The notes: generated from the letters alone by a model not told the origin. Numbered from the stretch's first letter, positions 49,605 through 59,791 are shown. The stretch: 64,000 nucleotides of DNA from Antarcticimicrobium sp033791545 (GCA_033791545.1 JASJGL010000152.1:1-64000); one strand, 5' to 3'. Translations and numbers: made by a program.

Positions 49605-52600
49605 TCAATTTGAAACGTAACCTGCCACCACCTGCAACAGTTTGAAGGCGGTCGCCGCGTCGTTCTCGACCACCGCCAGAAACTCCTCCTCGCCGATCCG
49701 CAGACAGGTCAGCTCGGTTTCCGCCACCATGCTCAGCGCGCGCGGAACCTTGCGGATCAGCCCCAGTTCCCCCACCAGCGTTCCCGGCCCGACCTTGGCA
49801 ATCCGTTCATCTGCCGCGCCATCCTTGGGCAGATACAGCCCGGCCTCGCCCTCGATCACCATATAGGCACCGTCCCGGGGTTGGTCGCCCTTCAGGAATA
49901 TGACCTCACCCTTCGGCGCCTGATACCAGCGCGCGCCAAAGGCCAGCAGCCGCAACTGCTTGCGGTTGAGCCCGGAAAACAGGGGTGTGGTTTCCAGCGC
50001 GCGCAGCTTGCGCGCCAGATCGGCGCGCGCGCCGCTGTCCTCTTCCCCATCCTCACCGGCCTCTTCGCTGACCAACCGGCCTTGGCGCAGCTCCAGAAAC
50101 AGATCAAAGACGGACTCGTTTTCAAAGCTCTCGTTGATGTAGATCAGCGTCGTTTCCGGCAGCAGCTTGCGCAGATTGCGGAACACCGCCGCCTGGGTCT
50201 GCATGTCATAGCTGAGCAGCGCCTGATCCAGAATCAGGATATCGGGCCGCTTGATCGTGGCCCGGCTGAACGCCAGCGGCTCGGCGAAGATCGCCGGCAG
50301 GTTCTGCCCGCCCAGTGCAATCGGCACGTCATAGATCAGCTCGATCACCAGATCCTGCGCGCCACACTCTGCCAGCACCCCGGCCACCACCTTGCGCAGC
50401 TCGTCCGCCTTGCTGCCCGCCGCCTCGGAAATCTTGCCGAACAGCGCGTTTTCCAACACCGTCAGCCCCGGTGCAAAGGCCGCCATATCGAGCGGCGTGA
50501 ACAGATCCCCAAGGCTGTCTTGCAATTCATGCGCATGACCTGCACGCAGCTCCAGAATCCGCGCTTTCAGATCGTCGGAAAAGGCCGGGCCGATCTGTTC
50601 GGCCGAGATCCGAAACGGCACCGTGAACAACAACGCCATATCTTCACCGCTCAATACCTCGGTGCCGCCGCCGCGGGTCTTTTCCACCAGATCCACCGCC
50701 GTTTCATAGGTCTTGGCGTCGATCCCCAGCTTGCGAAACAACGGATGATCGGTGCCGTCCAGCCCGAAGATCTGGCGCAGCATGTCGATTACGTCGCGGG
50801 TCAGGTCCAACAGGGTTTCGCCCAGCCCCAATGTACGCATCTGCGCCATGAAATCGGACCGCCCGGCCAGCAGTTCGCGGGTGATCGGCTGGCGCGGCGT
50901 GGCAAACAGCAGGTTCTCCCCCACCGGCAGCGCCGGGTTGTACCGATCGGGCAGGCAAAAGTACGCATAGGCGCGCAGCCCCGCGTCGGTCACCGCCTGC
51001 TGCACCTTGGGGCGCAGCTCGACCAGTATCTCCGCCAGTTCCGCATGATCCCCCGCATCAAACCGCTGGTCCAGCCCACGCTGAAACAGCGCCGTGCCCG
51101 AGCCCATGCCCTGCACCAGTTGCAGCCACCAATTGCGTAGCGCTCGCGAATCATCCAGCCCGGCCAGTTTCGGATCAAGCCATTCGGCGTCCTCGGGATC
51201 GGCGCTGTTGCCGGCGCGCTGCGCCTCGGTATACTGCGCCTCGTCCCGGCCTGCCGATTGCGGACGCATCCGCAGCGGCATCATCACGTTTTCGCCAAAG
51301 CTGCCCTGAAACAGCACCGGGCGCGACGAGGCATGGCCGATCCGCTCCGCAATCACCGCTTGATGCAGCCCCGACAGCTCATGCCCGCCGATCCGCAGCT
51401 TGCCGCTGCTAGGCAGCAGTTCCCGCGTCAGCAATTCCGACAGGGCGCGGCGGTCCTCCTCACTGGGGGCGGCGATCCCGATCACCTTGCCACCGGGCAG
51501 CGTGGCGTTCAGATCCTCCAGCACCAGATTGTCATCGGCGTCGCGCACCGTCACCCCATCCAGAACGATATCGCCGGTCAGCTTCGGGATCTCTTCCGGC
51601 TCCCCCGCAAACAGGCCCTCGTCAACCATGCCCTGCGGCGCAAAACGTTCGGTGATCACGTCCCAGCGCAGCGACATGTCCTGCGTCTGGTTGTAATAGG
51701 TCAACAGCTCTTTCCACGGCGAGCTGAGATCCTTGTACGCCGCCAGAGCCGCCACCAGCGCCCCCAGCGACACCGCGCCTTGCAACACCAGATAACCGCC
51801 GACGGAAAAGAAAAAGAACGGCGTCAGCTGGCCGATGAAGTTGTTGAGAAACTTCATGAAGAATTTCTTCTGGTAGATCTCGAAGCGGATGTCGAACAAC
51901 CGGCCCAATTGCCCCGTGACCACCGCCATGCGATAGCGCCAGCCGCCATTGAGGCGCAGCGCACTGGCCCCTGCCGCGCTTTCCCCGATGGCGGCGGCCA
52001 ATATGCGCACCTCCTGAATGCGCTTCTTGTTCAACAGGTTGATCTGGCGTTGCAATTTTGGGATCAGCCAGCCCTGCAACGGGATCAGCGCCACCGCAGC
52101 CAGCCCGAACCAGAAGCTTTGCAGGAACAGGAACCCCAGAATGGTGATCATCTGCCCGGCCTGCAGCACCGGCTGGCTGATCGCATCGCCCATCAGCCCG
52201 CCCATCGGTTCGCTTTCGGCGGTGACCATCGACACCAGTTCGCCCTGGCTGACGCGTTCGAAATAGGGCTGAGGAAAGCGCAGGATGCGCGCGATGAGTT
52301 GATAACGGAAACGCCGCAGCATCCGCTCGGACAGCACCCCTTTCATCGTGTTGATCCGCATCTTCAGCAGCCCGTGCGCCAGGACCGACAGCAGGAAAGC
52401 AAAGCAAAGGATGCCAAGAAAGGTGACCTGCTCGAAGGCAAACCCATAGTAGGTGATGGTCGAGGTTTCCGACCCGATCGCGTCGTTGATGATCCGCTTG
52501 GGCAGTTCCAGCGTCAGGTACAGCATCGGAAACAGCGTAGAGGTGACCAGCAACAGGATAAGCTGGTCGCGCTTGGAATACTTCCAGATAAAGCCGAATA

Positions 52601-52694
52601 GAGAAGGTTCTATAGCATTGATCCCACGGCAAAGAGGTGTCGAACAGTGACCGATGCGCCACGATAGGAGGCATCGCCATATGTGACAAGCCAC
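49605..52694 (-). CDS. ABC-exporter-like protein with degenerate nucleotide-binding domain and C-terminal cyclic-nucleotide-binding domain
   Basis: About 1029 residues. An exporter-type membrane domain (about 40-335) is followed by an ABC-like domain whose motifs are all altered. Walker A reads GIAAPSEEDRRAL, Walker B is ILILDQ with Gln for the catalytic Glu, the signature region reads ALGGQNLPAIF, and the switch His is replaced (TLIYINESF). About 260 extra residues split the domain. The C-terminus is a CAP-type cyclic-nucleotide domain keeping Glu and Arg in VGELGLIRKVPRALS. It probably does not hydrolyse ATP normally and may be gated by cAMP. The start is unclear: GTG at 52694 or TTG at 52721. 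The N-terminus suggests a true start at an ATA codon at EPSLFGFIW. Confidence 0.8.
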   Translation of the reverse strand: MACHIWRCLLSWRIGHCSTPLCRGINAIEPSLFGFIWKYSKRDQLILLLVTSTLFPMLYLTLELPKRIINDAIGSETSTITYYGFAFEQVTFLGILCFAFLLSVLAHGLLKMRINTMKGVLSERMLRRFRYQLIARILRFPQPYFERVSQGELVSMVTAESEPMGGLMGDAISQPVLQAGQMITILGFLFLQSFWFGLAAVALIPLQGWLIPKLQRQINLLNKKRIQEVRILAAAIGESAAGASALRLNGGWRYRMAVVTGQLGRLFDIRFEIYQKKFFMKFLNNFIGQLTPFFFFSVGGYLVLQGAVSLGALVAALAAYKDLSSPWKELLTYYNQTQDMSLRWDVITERFAPQGMVDEGLFAGEPEEIPKLTGDIVLDGVTVRDADDNLVLEDLNATLPGGKVIGIAAPSEEDRRALSELLTRELLPSSGKLRIGGHELSGLHQAVIAERIGHASSRPVLFQGSFGENVMMPLRMRPQSAGRDEAQYTEAQRAGNSADPEDAEWLDPKLAGLDDSRALRNWWLQLVQGMGSGTALFQRGLDQRFDAGDHAELAEILVELRPKVQQAVTDAGLRAYAYFCLPDRYNPALPVGENLLFATPRQPITRELLAGRSDFMAQMRTLGLGETLLDLTRDVIDMLRQIFGLDGTDHPLFRKLGIDAKTYETAVDLVEKTRGGGTEVLSGEDMALLFTVPFRISAEQIGPAFSDDLKARILELRAGHAHELQDSLGDLFTPLDMAAFAPGLTVLENALFGKISEAAGSKADELRKVVAGVLAECGAQDLVIELIYDVPIALGGQNLPAIFAEPLAFSRATIKRPDILILDQALLSYDMQTQAAVFRNLRKLLPETTLIYINESFENESVFDLFLELRQGRLVSEEAGEDGEEDSGARADLARKLRALETTPLFSGLNRKQLRLLAFGARWYQAPKGEVIFLKGDQPRDGAYMVIEGEAGLYLPKDGAADERIAKVGPGTLVGELGLIRKVPRALSMVAETELTCLRIGEEEFLAVVENDAATAFKLLQVVAGYVSN

Positions 52695-52780
52695 CCGTGC
52701 TCGCCACTTTGATACGGGCAATTGCAGGCGCGTGATGAAACCCCTAAGCTTTCTGCAGACCCCAACTGGGAGAACCGTCC

Positions 52781-53170
52781 TTGACCGGTACCATTGGAAC
52801 GCTTTTGATCTTGTTCTGCCTTTTGCAGATCAAGCACATGTTCGCAGACTTCTATCTGCAAACCCCGCGCATGTTGTCGGGTCGCGGAAGCTATTGGCAT
52901 ATGGGGCGCGCCCAACATGCCGGTGTCCATGCCTTGGGCTCGATCATCGTCTTCCTGCTGATCGGCGCGCCGCTGCTGTTCATTCTGGCGCTGGTGGCGG
53001 TGGAATGGATGCTGCATTTTCACATCGACTACTGGAAGGGGCAGCTTTGCAATCGCAAGGCGCTTGATCCGTTCAAACCGGCCTTTTGGCGCGCCACTGG
53101 GGCAGATCAGGCGATGCACCAGTTGACCTATGTCGCGATGGCCTGGGCCTGGGTGGAATTCGCCGTCTGA
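52781..53170 (+). CDS. DUF3307 membrane protein
   Basis: 129 residues with about three to four membrane segments. KHMFADFYLQT and HFHIDYWKG, with conserved charged and His residues, identify the DUF3307 family, whose function is not established. The start is a TTG at 52781 with GGGAG nine bases upstream; no ATG fits. It is divergent from the ABC-like gene and converges on the adenylate cyclase gene, whose last base is 41 bases beyond its stop. Confidence 0.82.
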   Translation: MTGTIGTLLILFCLLQIKHMFADFYLQTPRMLSGRGSYWHMGRAQHAGVHALGSIIVFLLIGAPLLFILALVAVEWMLHFHIDYWKGQLCNRKALDPFKPAFWRATGADQAMHQLTYVAMAWAWVEFAV

Positions 53171-53210
53171 GCGGGACCACGCAGACCCCGCCCCATTAGC
53201 GCCCTCGCCC

Positions 53211-54923
53211 CTATGCCCGATGCGGCGCAAAGGCCGGAACCGGCGCGGCATAGCCCTTGAGCGGGATCGGCTCCAGATCCTCGAACGCGATCCCCTCCAG
53301 CGTACGGGCAGCCTCCCGCGTGGCCTGATCGACCAGAACCTGCCCCGGCGCCGCCTTGGAACACAGCCGCGCGGACAGGTTCACGGTCGAGCCCAGAACC
53401 GTGAAATCCATCCGGTCTTTCGCCCCCATCGCGCCCATCACCACCTCGCCCGAGGCGACCCCGATGCCCACATGCAGGTTATAGGCGGGATACTCCTCCA
53501 ACAGCCGCGCCATCGCCGCCGTGATCTCCACCGCGCAGCCTACCGCGCGCTGCTCCATCCCGTCGCCCTCGAACACCGCGACCAGCGCATCGCCGACGAA
53601 TTTATCCACATCGCCGCCAAAACGTTCCACGATCCGGGTCTGCACGTCGAAATAGCTGTTCAGCGCCTCGATCACCACCTCGGGTGAAACTCGCTCGGAA
53701 AACTCGGTATAGCCACGGATATCAGTGAAAATCACCGAAACACGCCGCCGCTCGCCGCCGCGATGCATGCCTTTTTCCTGTGCACTCTGGATCGCCGAAA
53801 CGGTCCCGCGCGAAACGAATTTCATCAATTCCAGCCGCTCGCCCAATTCGCCGATCATGCGGTTGAACCGCTCGGCCAGATCGCCGATCTCGTCGCGCGC
53901 GCGCACCCCTTCGACCCGTGCGGCGAAATCCCCCTCGCCCACGCGCTCGGCCACCGCCCCGATCTTGAGGATCGGGCGGGTCAACTGGCGGGCAAAGACC
54001 AGCGCCCCGAAACCGGCGATCACGAACCCCACCAGACCGATGATCAGGATCTGCCGGGTAATCGCATTGACCACCGCATAGGCGCTGTCTTCGCTCAACT
54101 CGGCGATCACCGCCCATGGAAACCAGTCGGGAAAGGCATAGGCCCCCAGCATCGCGGTGCCGTCCGGGCGCACATAGGGTTCCAGCGCATCGGCCCGCGC
54201 CCCCGCCACGATCAAGGGCAGCGCCGAGGCGACGATCTGGCGGTCGCTCAACAGATCCTGCCCCTCGCCCAGCGCCCGCCGCCCGGCCTGATCGACCACG
54301 GTAATCTCGCCGCGTTGCGCAAAGGGATGATGGCGCACCATCTCGCCCAGTGCCGACAGGTCAATCTTGGCCGCCATGGTGACCTGCCGCCCGGCGATCG
54401 TGGTGCTCAACGGCAGCGCCAGCGTGGCGATCCAGTCCCCGGTCGCCTCCAACCGACCAACCACGGGCCGCCCGAATTGGCCAGTCTCACGGATTGCCTT
54501 GATCAGATCGGCCGGGGTGGAGAGCGTTATCACCGGGCCCAGCCCCGCCGCCGCCAGCTTGCCCGCGAAGCCTTCGTTGGTGACCAAAATCGGCAGGTCA
54601 GATCCCTGCACGGACAGTTGCACCGCCACCACCTGCGGCAGTTCCTCCAGCCCCAACGTCAGCAGCGACACCTTTTGCTGCACCCCCAGTTCGGCGCTGT
54701 CGATGCCATTGCGGATCACCGTCAACGGCGTCAGCCACCGTCCCTCGAAGGTGTTGTCAAACGCCTCGCGCAGGCCGCTGGCGACCGTGGTCAGATCCTC
54801 GTTCGCCGCACTTTTCAGCTCGTCGCGGGTCAACCGCGTCAGGTTCTGCCCGACCATCCCCAGCGGCACCACCGCCAGCAAGGCCGCAAAGGCAAAGAAC
54901 TTGAGGCGCAGCGGGAAGCGCAT
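53211..54923 (-). CDS. Membrane adenylate cyclase (class III) with extracytoplasmic sensor and HAMP domain
   Basis: 570 residues: membrane segment at about 8-26, a periplasmic dCache/CHASE-like sensor to about 288, second membrane segment 290-311, HAMP 312-365, and a class III cyclase domain 393-560. Catalytic residues are present: metal Asp401 (FTDIRGYT) and Asp445 (FVGDALVAV), Lys441 and Thr508 as expected for ATP, and Asn515 and Arg519 in VNLSARL. It should therefore make cAMP in response to an envelope signal. It starts five bases after the PKD-repeat gene, so the two are co-expressed. Confidence 0.93.
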   Translation of the reverse strand: MRFPLRLKFFAFAALLAVVPLGMVGQNLTRLTRDELKSAANEDLTTVASGLREAFDNTFEGRWLTPLTVIRNGIDSAELGVQQKVSLLTLGLEELPQVVAVQLSVQGSDLPILVTNEGFAGKLAAAGLGPVITLSTPADLIKAIRETGQFGRPVVGRLEATGDWIATLALPLSTTIAGRQVTMAAKIDLSALGEMVRHHPFAQRGEITVVDQAGRRALGEGQDLLSDRQIVASALPLIVAGARADALEPYVRPDGTAMLGAYAFPDWFPWAVIAELSEDSAYAVVNAITRQILIIGLVGFVIAGFGALVFARQLTRPILKIGAVAERVGEGDFAARVEGVRARDEIGDLAERFNRMIGELGERLELMKFVSRGTVSAIQSAQEKGMHRGGERRRVSVIFTDIRGYTEFSERVSPEVVIEALNSYFDVQTRIVERFGGDVDKFVGDALVAVFEGDGMEQRAVGCAVEITAAMARLLEEYPAYNLHVGIGVASGEVVMGAMGAKDRMDFTVLGSTVNLSARLCSKAAPGQVLVDQATREAARTLEGIAFEDLEPIPLKGYAAPVPAFAPHRA

Positions 54924-54928
54924 CGGCG

Positions 54929-57900
54929 CTACTCGCCACGCGACCGTGCCGTGATCACCGCCGTGTCACGCGCCACCCCACAGGCAAGCCCAGTGGTATC
55001 GCGCGCCTCGACCGTCACGGTATAGTCGCCCGGCGCGCCATAGCCGTGCCGCGCCACCGCGCCCGAGGCTCCGGCCCCGTCCCCGAACTGCCAGCCGACC
55101 CGCACGCCCTGACCGTCAGGATCACGGGTGGCGCTGGCGTCAAAGCGCACCGCGTCATGCGCCGCGCCCACCGGCACCGTGCGATCCGGGCCGGCATCGA
55201 CCACGGGCGGCGCATTGACCAGAACGCGGGCGGTATCGCTGCCGGTGTCGCAGGCGGCGGCGCCGCTGTCATCGCGCACGGTCAGCCGCACCTCCAGCGC
55301 CCCGGGGCTGTCAAAGCTGCGCTCCACCTGCGCGCCTTGCAGCGTCACCCCGTCGCTGAACACCCAGTCATAGCCGACAAGCTGCCCGTCCAGATCGGTC
55401 GAGGGCCCGGCATCGAACATCACCGGCTCGCCCGGGCAGACCACCCGGTCCGGCCCTGCCAGCGCCGAGGGCGCGGCATTGACGCGGGCATAGACCTCTT
55501 CGCTGCTGCGACTGCTCAAAAGCCCGGCGCCATCATCCAGCGAGACCTGCACCGGGAACAACCCGGGGCGGCTGAACATGTGGCGCACCTCGGCCCCCTC
55601 GTCCGCGCGGCCATCGCCGAACACCCAACGCACCTGCGTCTCGGGCCCGGCATCGACCTTCCAGATCACCGGTTCTGCCGGACAGATCGGCGGCGGCGCG
55701 TCCAGATTGGCCACCGGCACCGGCCGCACCGTGACCTGTTTCATGGCGGTCACGCTGCTGTTGCTGACACCGGCATCATCGCGCACCATCAACCGCAGAT
55801 CATAGGTGCCGGGCGCGTCGAAACTATGGGCCGTGCGCACACCGCTGGCGGTGCCGCCATCGCCGAACGCCCATTCATAGGACAGGATCGCCCCATCGCT
55901 GTCCGCCGAAAGGCTGGAGTCGAACTCGGCCTCCTGCCCGACCGCAAGCATCTCCGGACCGTCAATCAGCGGCGCCGGGGCGGCATTGACCACCACCGAC
56001 TGCACCGTCTCAAGCATGTCACAGCCGGCGCTGCCATCAATCATTTCGGCGCGCAGGGTCACGCTATAGCGCCCCGGCTCGGCCCAGACATGGCTGACCT
56101 CGGCCCCCTCGGCCGTGCTGCCATCCCCGAACGTCCAGCGAAAGCTTTCCGGCGTCCCGCCACCCTCTGCCGCACCAACATACGCCTTGAGCGTCACCGC
56201 TGCCCCCGCCGCCGCCCGCTCGGGGCCCCCGACCCGCAGCTCTGGCGCCGAAACCACCTCGACCAGTGTGGTGTCGGTATCCAGCGGGCTGCAGGCACCC
56301 TGCGCCTCGCCGGTGATGGTCAGCGTCACGGTATAACTGCCCGGACGGGTAAAGATATGCTCCGGCGTGTCGCCGCTGCCGGTACCACCATCGCCAAAGG
56401 TCCAGCTAAAGGCGTTCACCGCCCCATCCGCATCGCTCGACCCGGTGCCGTCAAACCGCATCTTGGCATTGGCGCAGACCCGCATGTCGGGGCCCGCATC
56501 CGCGATCGGCCCCTCGCGCACCAGCGCCGCGATCCGATCCATGCCGGTGCCGTATTCGGTCCCGGTCTCGTTGCGCACCTGCAAGGTCACCGGATAGACG
56601 CCCGGCCGCTCATAGGTCTTGGTCGGGTTGATCAGATCCGATGTGCTGCCATCCCCGAAGTCCCAGGAATAGAGCAACAATCCGCCATCGGGATCGGCGC
56701 TGTCGGAAGCATCGAACAGCACCGGCTCGCCGGAACAGACATCCCGGTTGCCGCCGGCATCCGCCACCGGACGCGCCCGGATCGTCACCCTGGTGGCGTC
56801 AATCGCCCGCGCATTGGCCAGCCCGGTGCCATCATCCACCTGCAACGTCACCGGATAGACCCCCGGATCGGCGTAAACATGGGTCACCTGTGCGCCAAAG
56901 CCCGGGGCCGCGCCGTCGCCGAAATCCCAGCGATAGATCAAGGCGTCGCCATCCGCGTCGGACGATCCACTGCCATCGAACACCACATAAAGCCGCTCGC
57001 TTTCCACCGTCGGACCGGCTTCGGCCTGCGGAGCGTTGTTAACGCGGATTGTCACATCGTCCTGTGCGGTGCCATTGGCCACGCCGCTGTCATCGGTGAC
57101 GATCAATTGCGCCGACCACACCCCGGGCGTGACATAGGCGCGTTCGATCGTCGGGGCGTCCAGCGGGCTGCCCAAATCGTCGAACTCCCAGCGATAGCTG
57201 ACCAACTGTCCGTCCTCGTCATAGGACTGGCCGGCATCGAACGTCACGCTGTCGCCCGGCGCGATCAGCAGGTCAGGCCCCGCCACCGCGACCGGGGCGG
57301 CATTGACGGTGATCAGAACCTCGGATTCATCCTGCGCCGCGCCGCCGGGAAACCCGTCTGAAACGGTCAGCCCGACCCGGTACAGCCCCGGCGCATCAAA
57401 GACATGCGCGACCCGCATCCCCTGTTTCTCCGTCCCGTCCGGAAAGCTCCAGCCATAGCCCGCGATTGCCCCGTCCGGATCAAGCGAGGCGCGCCCCGAC
57501 AAAACCACCTCTTCGCCCGGCGCAACCACCTGTGGCGGGCCGGCATCGGCGATCGGCGTGGCGTTCACCACCACTCGCAGGGTGTCGCGATCCAGATTCA
57601 GCGGCGCACCGCTGTCATCGCGCACCACCAACGCCACCTCATAGCTGCCGGGGCGCTCATAGGCGTGTTCAACCTGTTGTCCGCTTGCGCTTGCACCATC
57701 GCCGAAATCCCAATCCCAGCGCGTCACATTGCCATCGCTGTCGGTCGACCCGCCGCCGTCGAACCGCACCACGCTGGCGGTCACGAATTGATCCGGCCCG
57801 GCCTCGGCCAGCGGGGCGGCATCCACCCGCACCACCTGCGAAACGCTCTGCAGTGCCGAGGCGGTGCCGCTGTCGTCGATCACAGTCAGCGTCACGTCAA

Positions 57901-58830
57901 ACGCACCCGGCTTGGTCCAGGCATAGTTCACCACCTGCCCCTCGCCCGTGGCCCCGTCGCCGAAATCCCAGCGATAGGACAGGATCTGCCCGTCCGCGTC
58001 GGTTGACGCACTGCCGTCCAGCACCGCCAGTTCCGACACCGCGACCGGGCGGTCGGGGATCGCAAAGCGCGGCTCCGGCGGGGCGTTCACCACCACCACC
58101 ATCCGGTCCTGCGCGCTGCCGTTGCCAACGCCGCTGTCATCCGTGACCCGCAACACCACGCTATAGCTGCCCGATCCGGTAAAGGTATGCGTCACCGTCT
58201 CGCCCTCCAGCACGGTGCCGTCGCCCATCTCCCAGACATAGCTGTCGAGCTGCCCGTCGATATCATAGCTTGCCCCGGCCGTCAGGATCACCGGCTGGCC
58301 GACAACCGCCTGCTGGTCGGTCCCGGCCTCGGCCACGGGGGGAAAGTTCACCACCACCCGCCGCGTCTCGATACCGAAGTTACAGGGATGTGCCACGCCG
58401 TCTTCGACCCGCAACACCGCGCGATACTGCCCCGGCGTGGCATAGGCATGGCTGGCGCGCGCGCCCTCGGCGACGCCCCCATCGCCAAACCGCCAGTTGT
58501 AGCGGGTGATCGGGCTGTCCGAGGGCCGCGAGCCGCTGCCGTCAAAAGTCACCGGCTCGCCCGGGGCCACCACGATATCGGGGCCCGGCACCGCCACCGG
58601 CGCGTCGCGCACATGCACCGGCAGCTCCAGCGCCGCACCACGTCCGGGACGGCTGCCCGCCTCGACCCCCTCCAGCCGCGCGGCATAGTGACCGGGGGCG
58701 TCATAGCGATAGGCGATCACCGGCTCTTGCGAACTGTTGCCATCGCCGAAGGTCCACAGGTGCGACAATGGCCCGCCCGCGATGGAGCCGCTGGCATCAA
58801 AGGCAACCGAGCGACAATCAGCCAAGGGTC
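54929..58830 (-). repeat. Coding array of about 15 PKD repeats
   Basis: The repeats are clear at the protein level (WxFGDG cores at roughly 85-residue spacing), but the DNA has diverged, so this is an old expansion rather than a recent tandem duplication. The less typical copies are the ones with SFPDG, EFDDLG, EMGDG and VFSDG. Confidence 0.85.
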
Positions 58831-59791
58831 GGGCCGTAGCCTGAAGCCTTGGCCGCGCCGGATCAGGCGCGCGCAGCGGCGGCATCTGCAACGGCAGCGG
58901 GTTTCCCTCGGCATCGAACACCGCCATGGTCACGTCATTGGGCGTTTCGAACCCGCCTTTCAGGCTGACCGCAAGATTGCGATCCCCGGTCTCGGCGCTG
59001 TCAGAGGTCCAGAAATCCTGCCCCGAACTGCGCAGTGCCAGATCGGCGAAATCGGTGACCAGCGCCAGATCGGCATTGGCGCCGTCAAAGCTTTGCACCG
59101 TAAGCGCACCCGCGCCCGGCCCGATGAAGCGCACCCATGTCGCCGGGTTCGCGGCGGCCCAGCGCACGGTTGGGCGATAGGCAAACATCTCCAACCCTTC
59201 GGGCGGGCGGGCACGGTCGCGCGCAAGGCTGACCCCCAACGAATAGCTGTTGCCGTCATTGCCCTCGGTGCCCTGCACATCAAGGCGGAAATAGGCGCGC
59301 TCGCCCACCACCTCTCCCTGCCGCGCCCGCACTGCGGTCAGCGTGACCCAGCGCCCGTCGGTCTCGGGCTTATTGCGCCAACTCTGCTGTTTCAACAACT
59401 CGCCCGGGCCGGTCACCGGCACAAAGGTCTGACGCGGCGCGCGCGCGCCGTCGGCCACCAGTTCGGGGCGCGTGGCGGCAGTAAAGGCGCCCTCGCCCCC
59501 GAACAAGCGAAAGGTGGTCTCGGAATCGGCGCTGCCGCCATAGGTGAAATCGCCCGTGCCGCCGGTTTCGGGATCATACAGCCGCAGATAGACCCGCTCG
59601 CGCAGATCGGCGGGCAGGCTAAAAAAGATCTGCTCGCGGTGGTCCACGTCACCCTCGCGGCTGGCCGCGCGGCGTCCGTATACCACCAACAGACCCTCTT
59701 GCGCACCCGTCGCCTGGGCCTGGGCCATCCCTGCCTCGGCCAATAGAACCAGCCCCAGCAGCGCCCCTGTCCACATCCGTGCGATCCGCAT
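54929..59791 (-). CDS. Giant exported protein with about 15 PKD repeats
   Basis: 1620 residues with a signal peptide ending near AQAQA. Residues to about 310 form a unique N-terminal region. The rest is about 15 tandem PKD-type beta-sandwich repeats of about 85 residues, each with a core like WDFGDG, a HxYxxPGxYxV strand and VxDDSG. I counted 15 such cores. PKD repeats act in adhesion or as extended, stretchable rods. No catalytic domain or sorting signal is seen at the C-terminus. The gene lies between the LysM/FecR-type gene (48-base gap) and the cyclase (5 bases). Confidence 0.93.
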   Translation of the reverse strand: MRIARMWTGALLGLVLLAEAGMAQAQATGAQEGLLVVYGRRAASREGDVDHREQIFFSLPADLRERVYLRLYDPETGGTGDFTYGGSADSETTFRLFGGEGAFTAATRPELVADGARAPRQTFVPVTGPGELLKQQSWRNKPETDGRWVTLTAVRARQGEVVGERAYFRLDVQGTEGNDGNSYSLGVSLARDRARPPEGLEMFAYRPTVRWAAANPATWVRFIGPGAGALTVQSFDGANADLALVTDFADLALRSSGQDFWTSDSAETGDRNLAVSLKGGFETPNDVTMAVFDAEGNPLPLQMPPLRAPDPARPRLQATARPLADCRSVAFDASGSIAGGPLSHLWTFGDGNSSQEPVIAYRYDAPGHYAARLEGVEAGSRPGRGAALELPVHVRDAPVAVPGPDIVVAPGEPVTFDGSGSRPSDSPITRYNWRFGDGGVAEGARASHAYATPGQYRAVLRVEDGVAHPCNFGIETRRVVVNFPPVAEAGTDQQAVVGQPVILTAGASYDIDGQLDSYVWEMGDGTVLEGETVTHTFTGSGSYSVVLRVTDDSGVGNGSAQDRMVVVVNAPPEPRFAIPDRPVAVSELAVLDGSASTDADGQILSYRWDFGDGATGEGQVVNYAWTKPGAFDVTLTVIDDSGTASALQSVSQVVRVDAAPLAEAGPDQFVTASVVRFDGGGSTDSDGNVTRWDWDFGDGASASGQQVEHAYERPGSYEVALVVRDDSGAPLNLDRDTLRVVVNATPIADAGPPQVVAPGEEVVLSGRASLDPDGAIAGYGWSFPDGTEKQGMRVAHVFDAPGLYRVGLTVSDGFPGGAAQDESEVLITVNAAPVAVAGPDLLIAPGDSVTFDAGQSYDEDGQLVSYRWEFDDLGSPLDAPTIERAYVTPGVWSAQLIVTDDSGVANGTAQDDVTIRVNNAPQAEAGPTVESERLYVVFDGSGSSDADGDALIYRWDFGDGAAPGFGAQVTHVYADPGVYPVTLQVDDGTGLANARAIDATRVTIRARPVADAGGNRDVCSGEPVLFDASDSADPDGGLLLYSWDFGDGSTSDLINPTKTYERPGVYPVTLQVRNETGTEYGTGMDRIAALVREGPIADAGPDMRVCANAKMRFDGTGSSDADGAVNAFSWTFGDGGTGSGDTPEHIFTRPGSYTVTLTITGEAQGACSPLDTDTTLVEVVSAPELRVGGPERAAAGAAVTLKAYVGAAEGGGTPESFRWTFGDGSTAEGAEVSHVWAEPGRYSVTLRAEMIDGSAGCDMLETVQSVVVNAAPAPLIDGPEMLAVGQEAEFDSSLSADSDGAILSYEWAFGDGGTASGVRTAHSFDAPGTYDLRLMVRDDAGVSNSSVTAMKQVTVRPVPVANLDAPPPICPAEPVIWKVDAGPETQVRWVFGDGRADEGAEVRHMFSRPGLFPVQVSLDDGAGLLSSRSSEEVYARVNAAPSALAGPDRVVCPGEPVMFDAGPSTDLDGQLVGYDWVFSDGVTLQGAQVERSFDSPGALEVRLTVRDDSGAAACDTGSDTARVLVNAPPVVDAGPDRTVPVGAAHDAVRFDASATRDPDGQGVRVGWQFGDGAGASGAVARHGYGAPGDYTVTVEARDTTGLACGVARDTAVITARSRGE

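Noticed and set aside
55046..59746. 771- and 519-residue plus-strand frames opposite the PKD gene
   Set aside because: They mirror the PKD repeats (repeated HRH/PAP patterns) and have no start signals.
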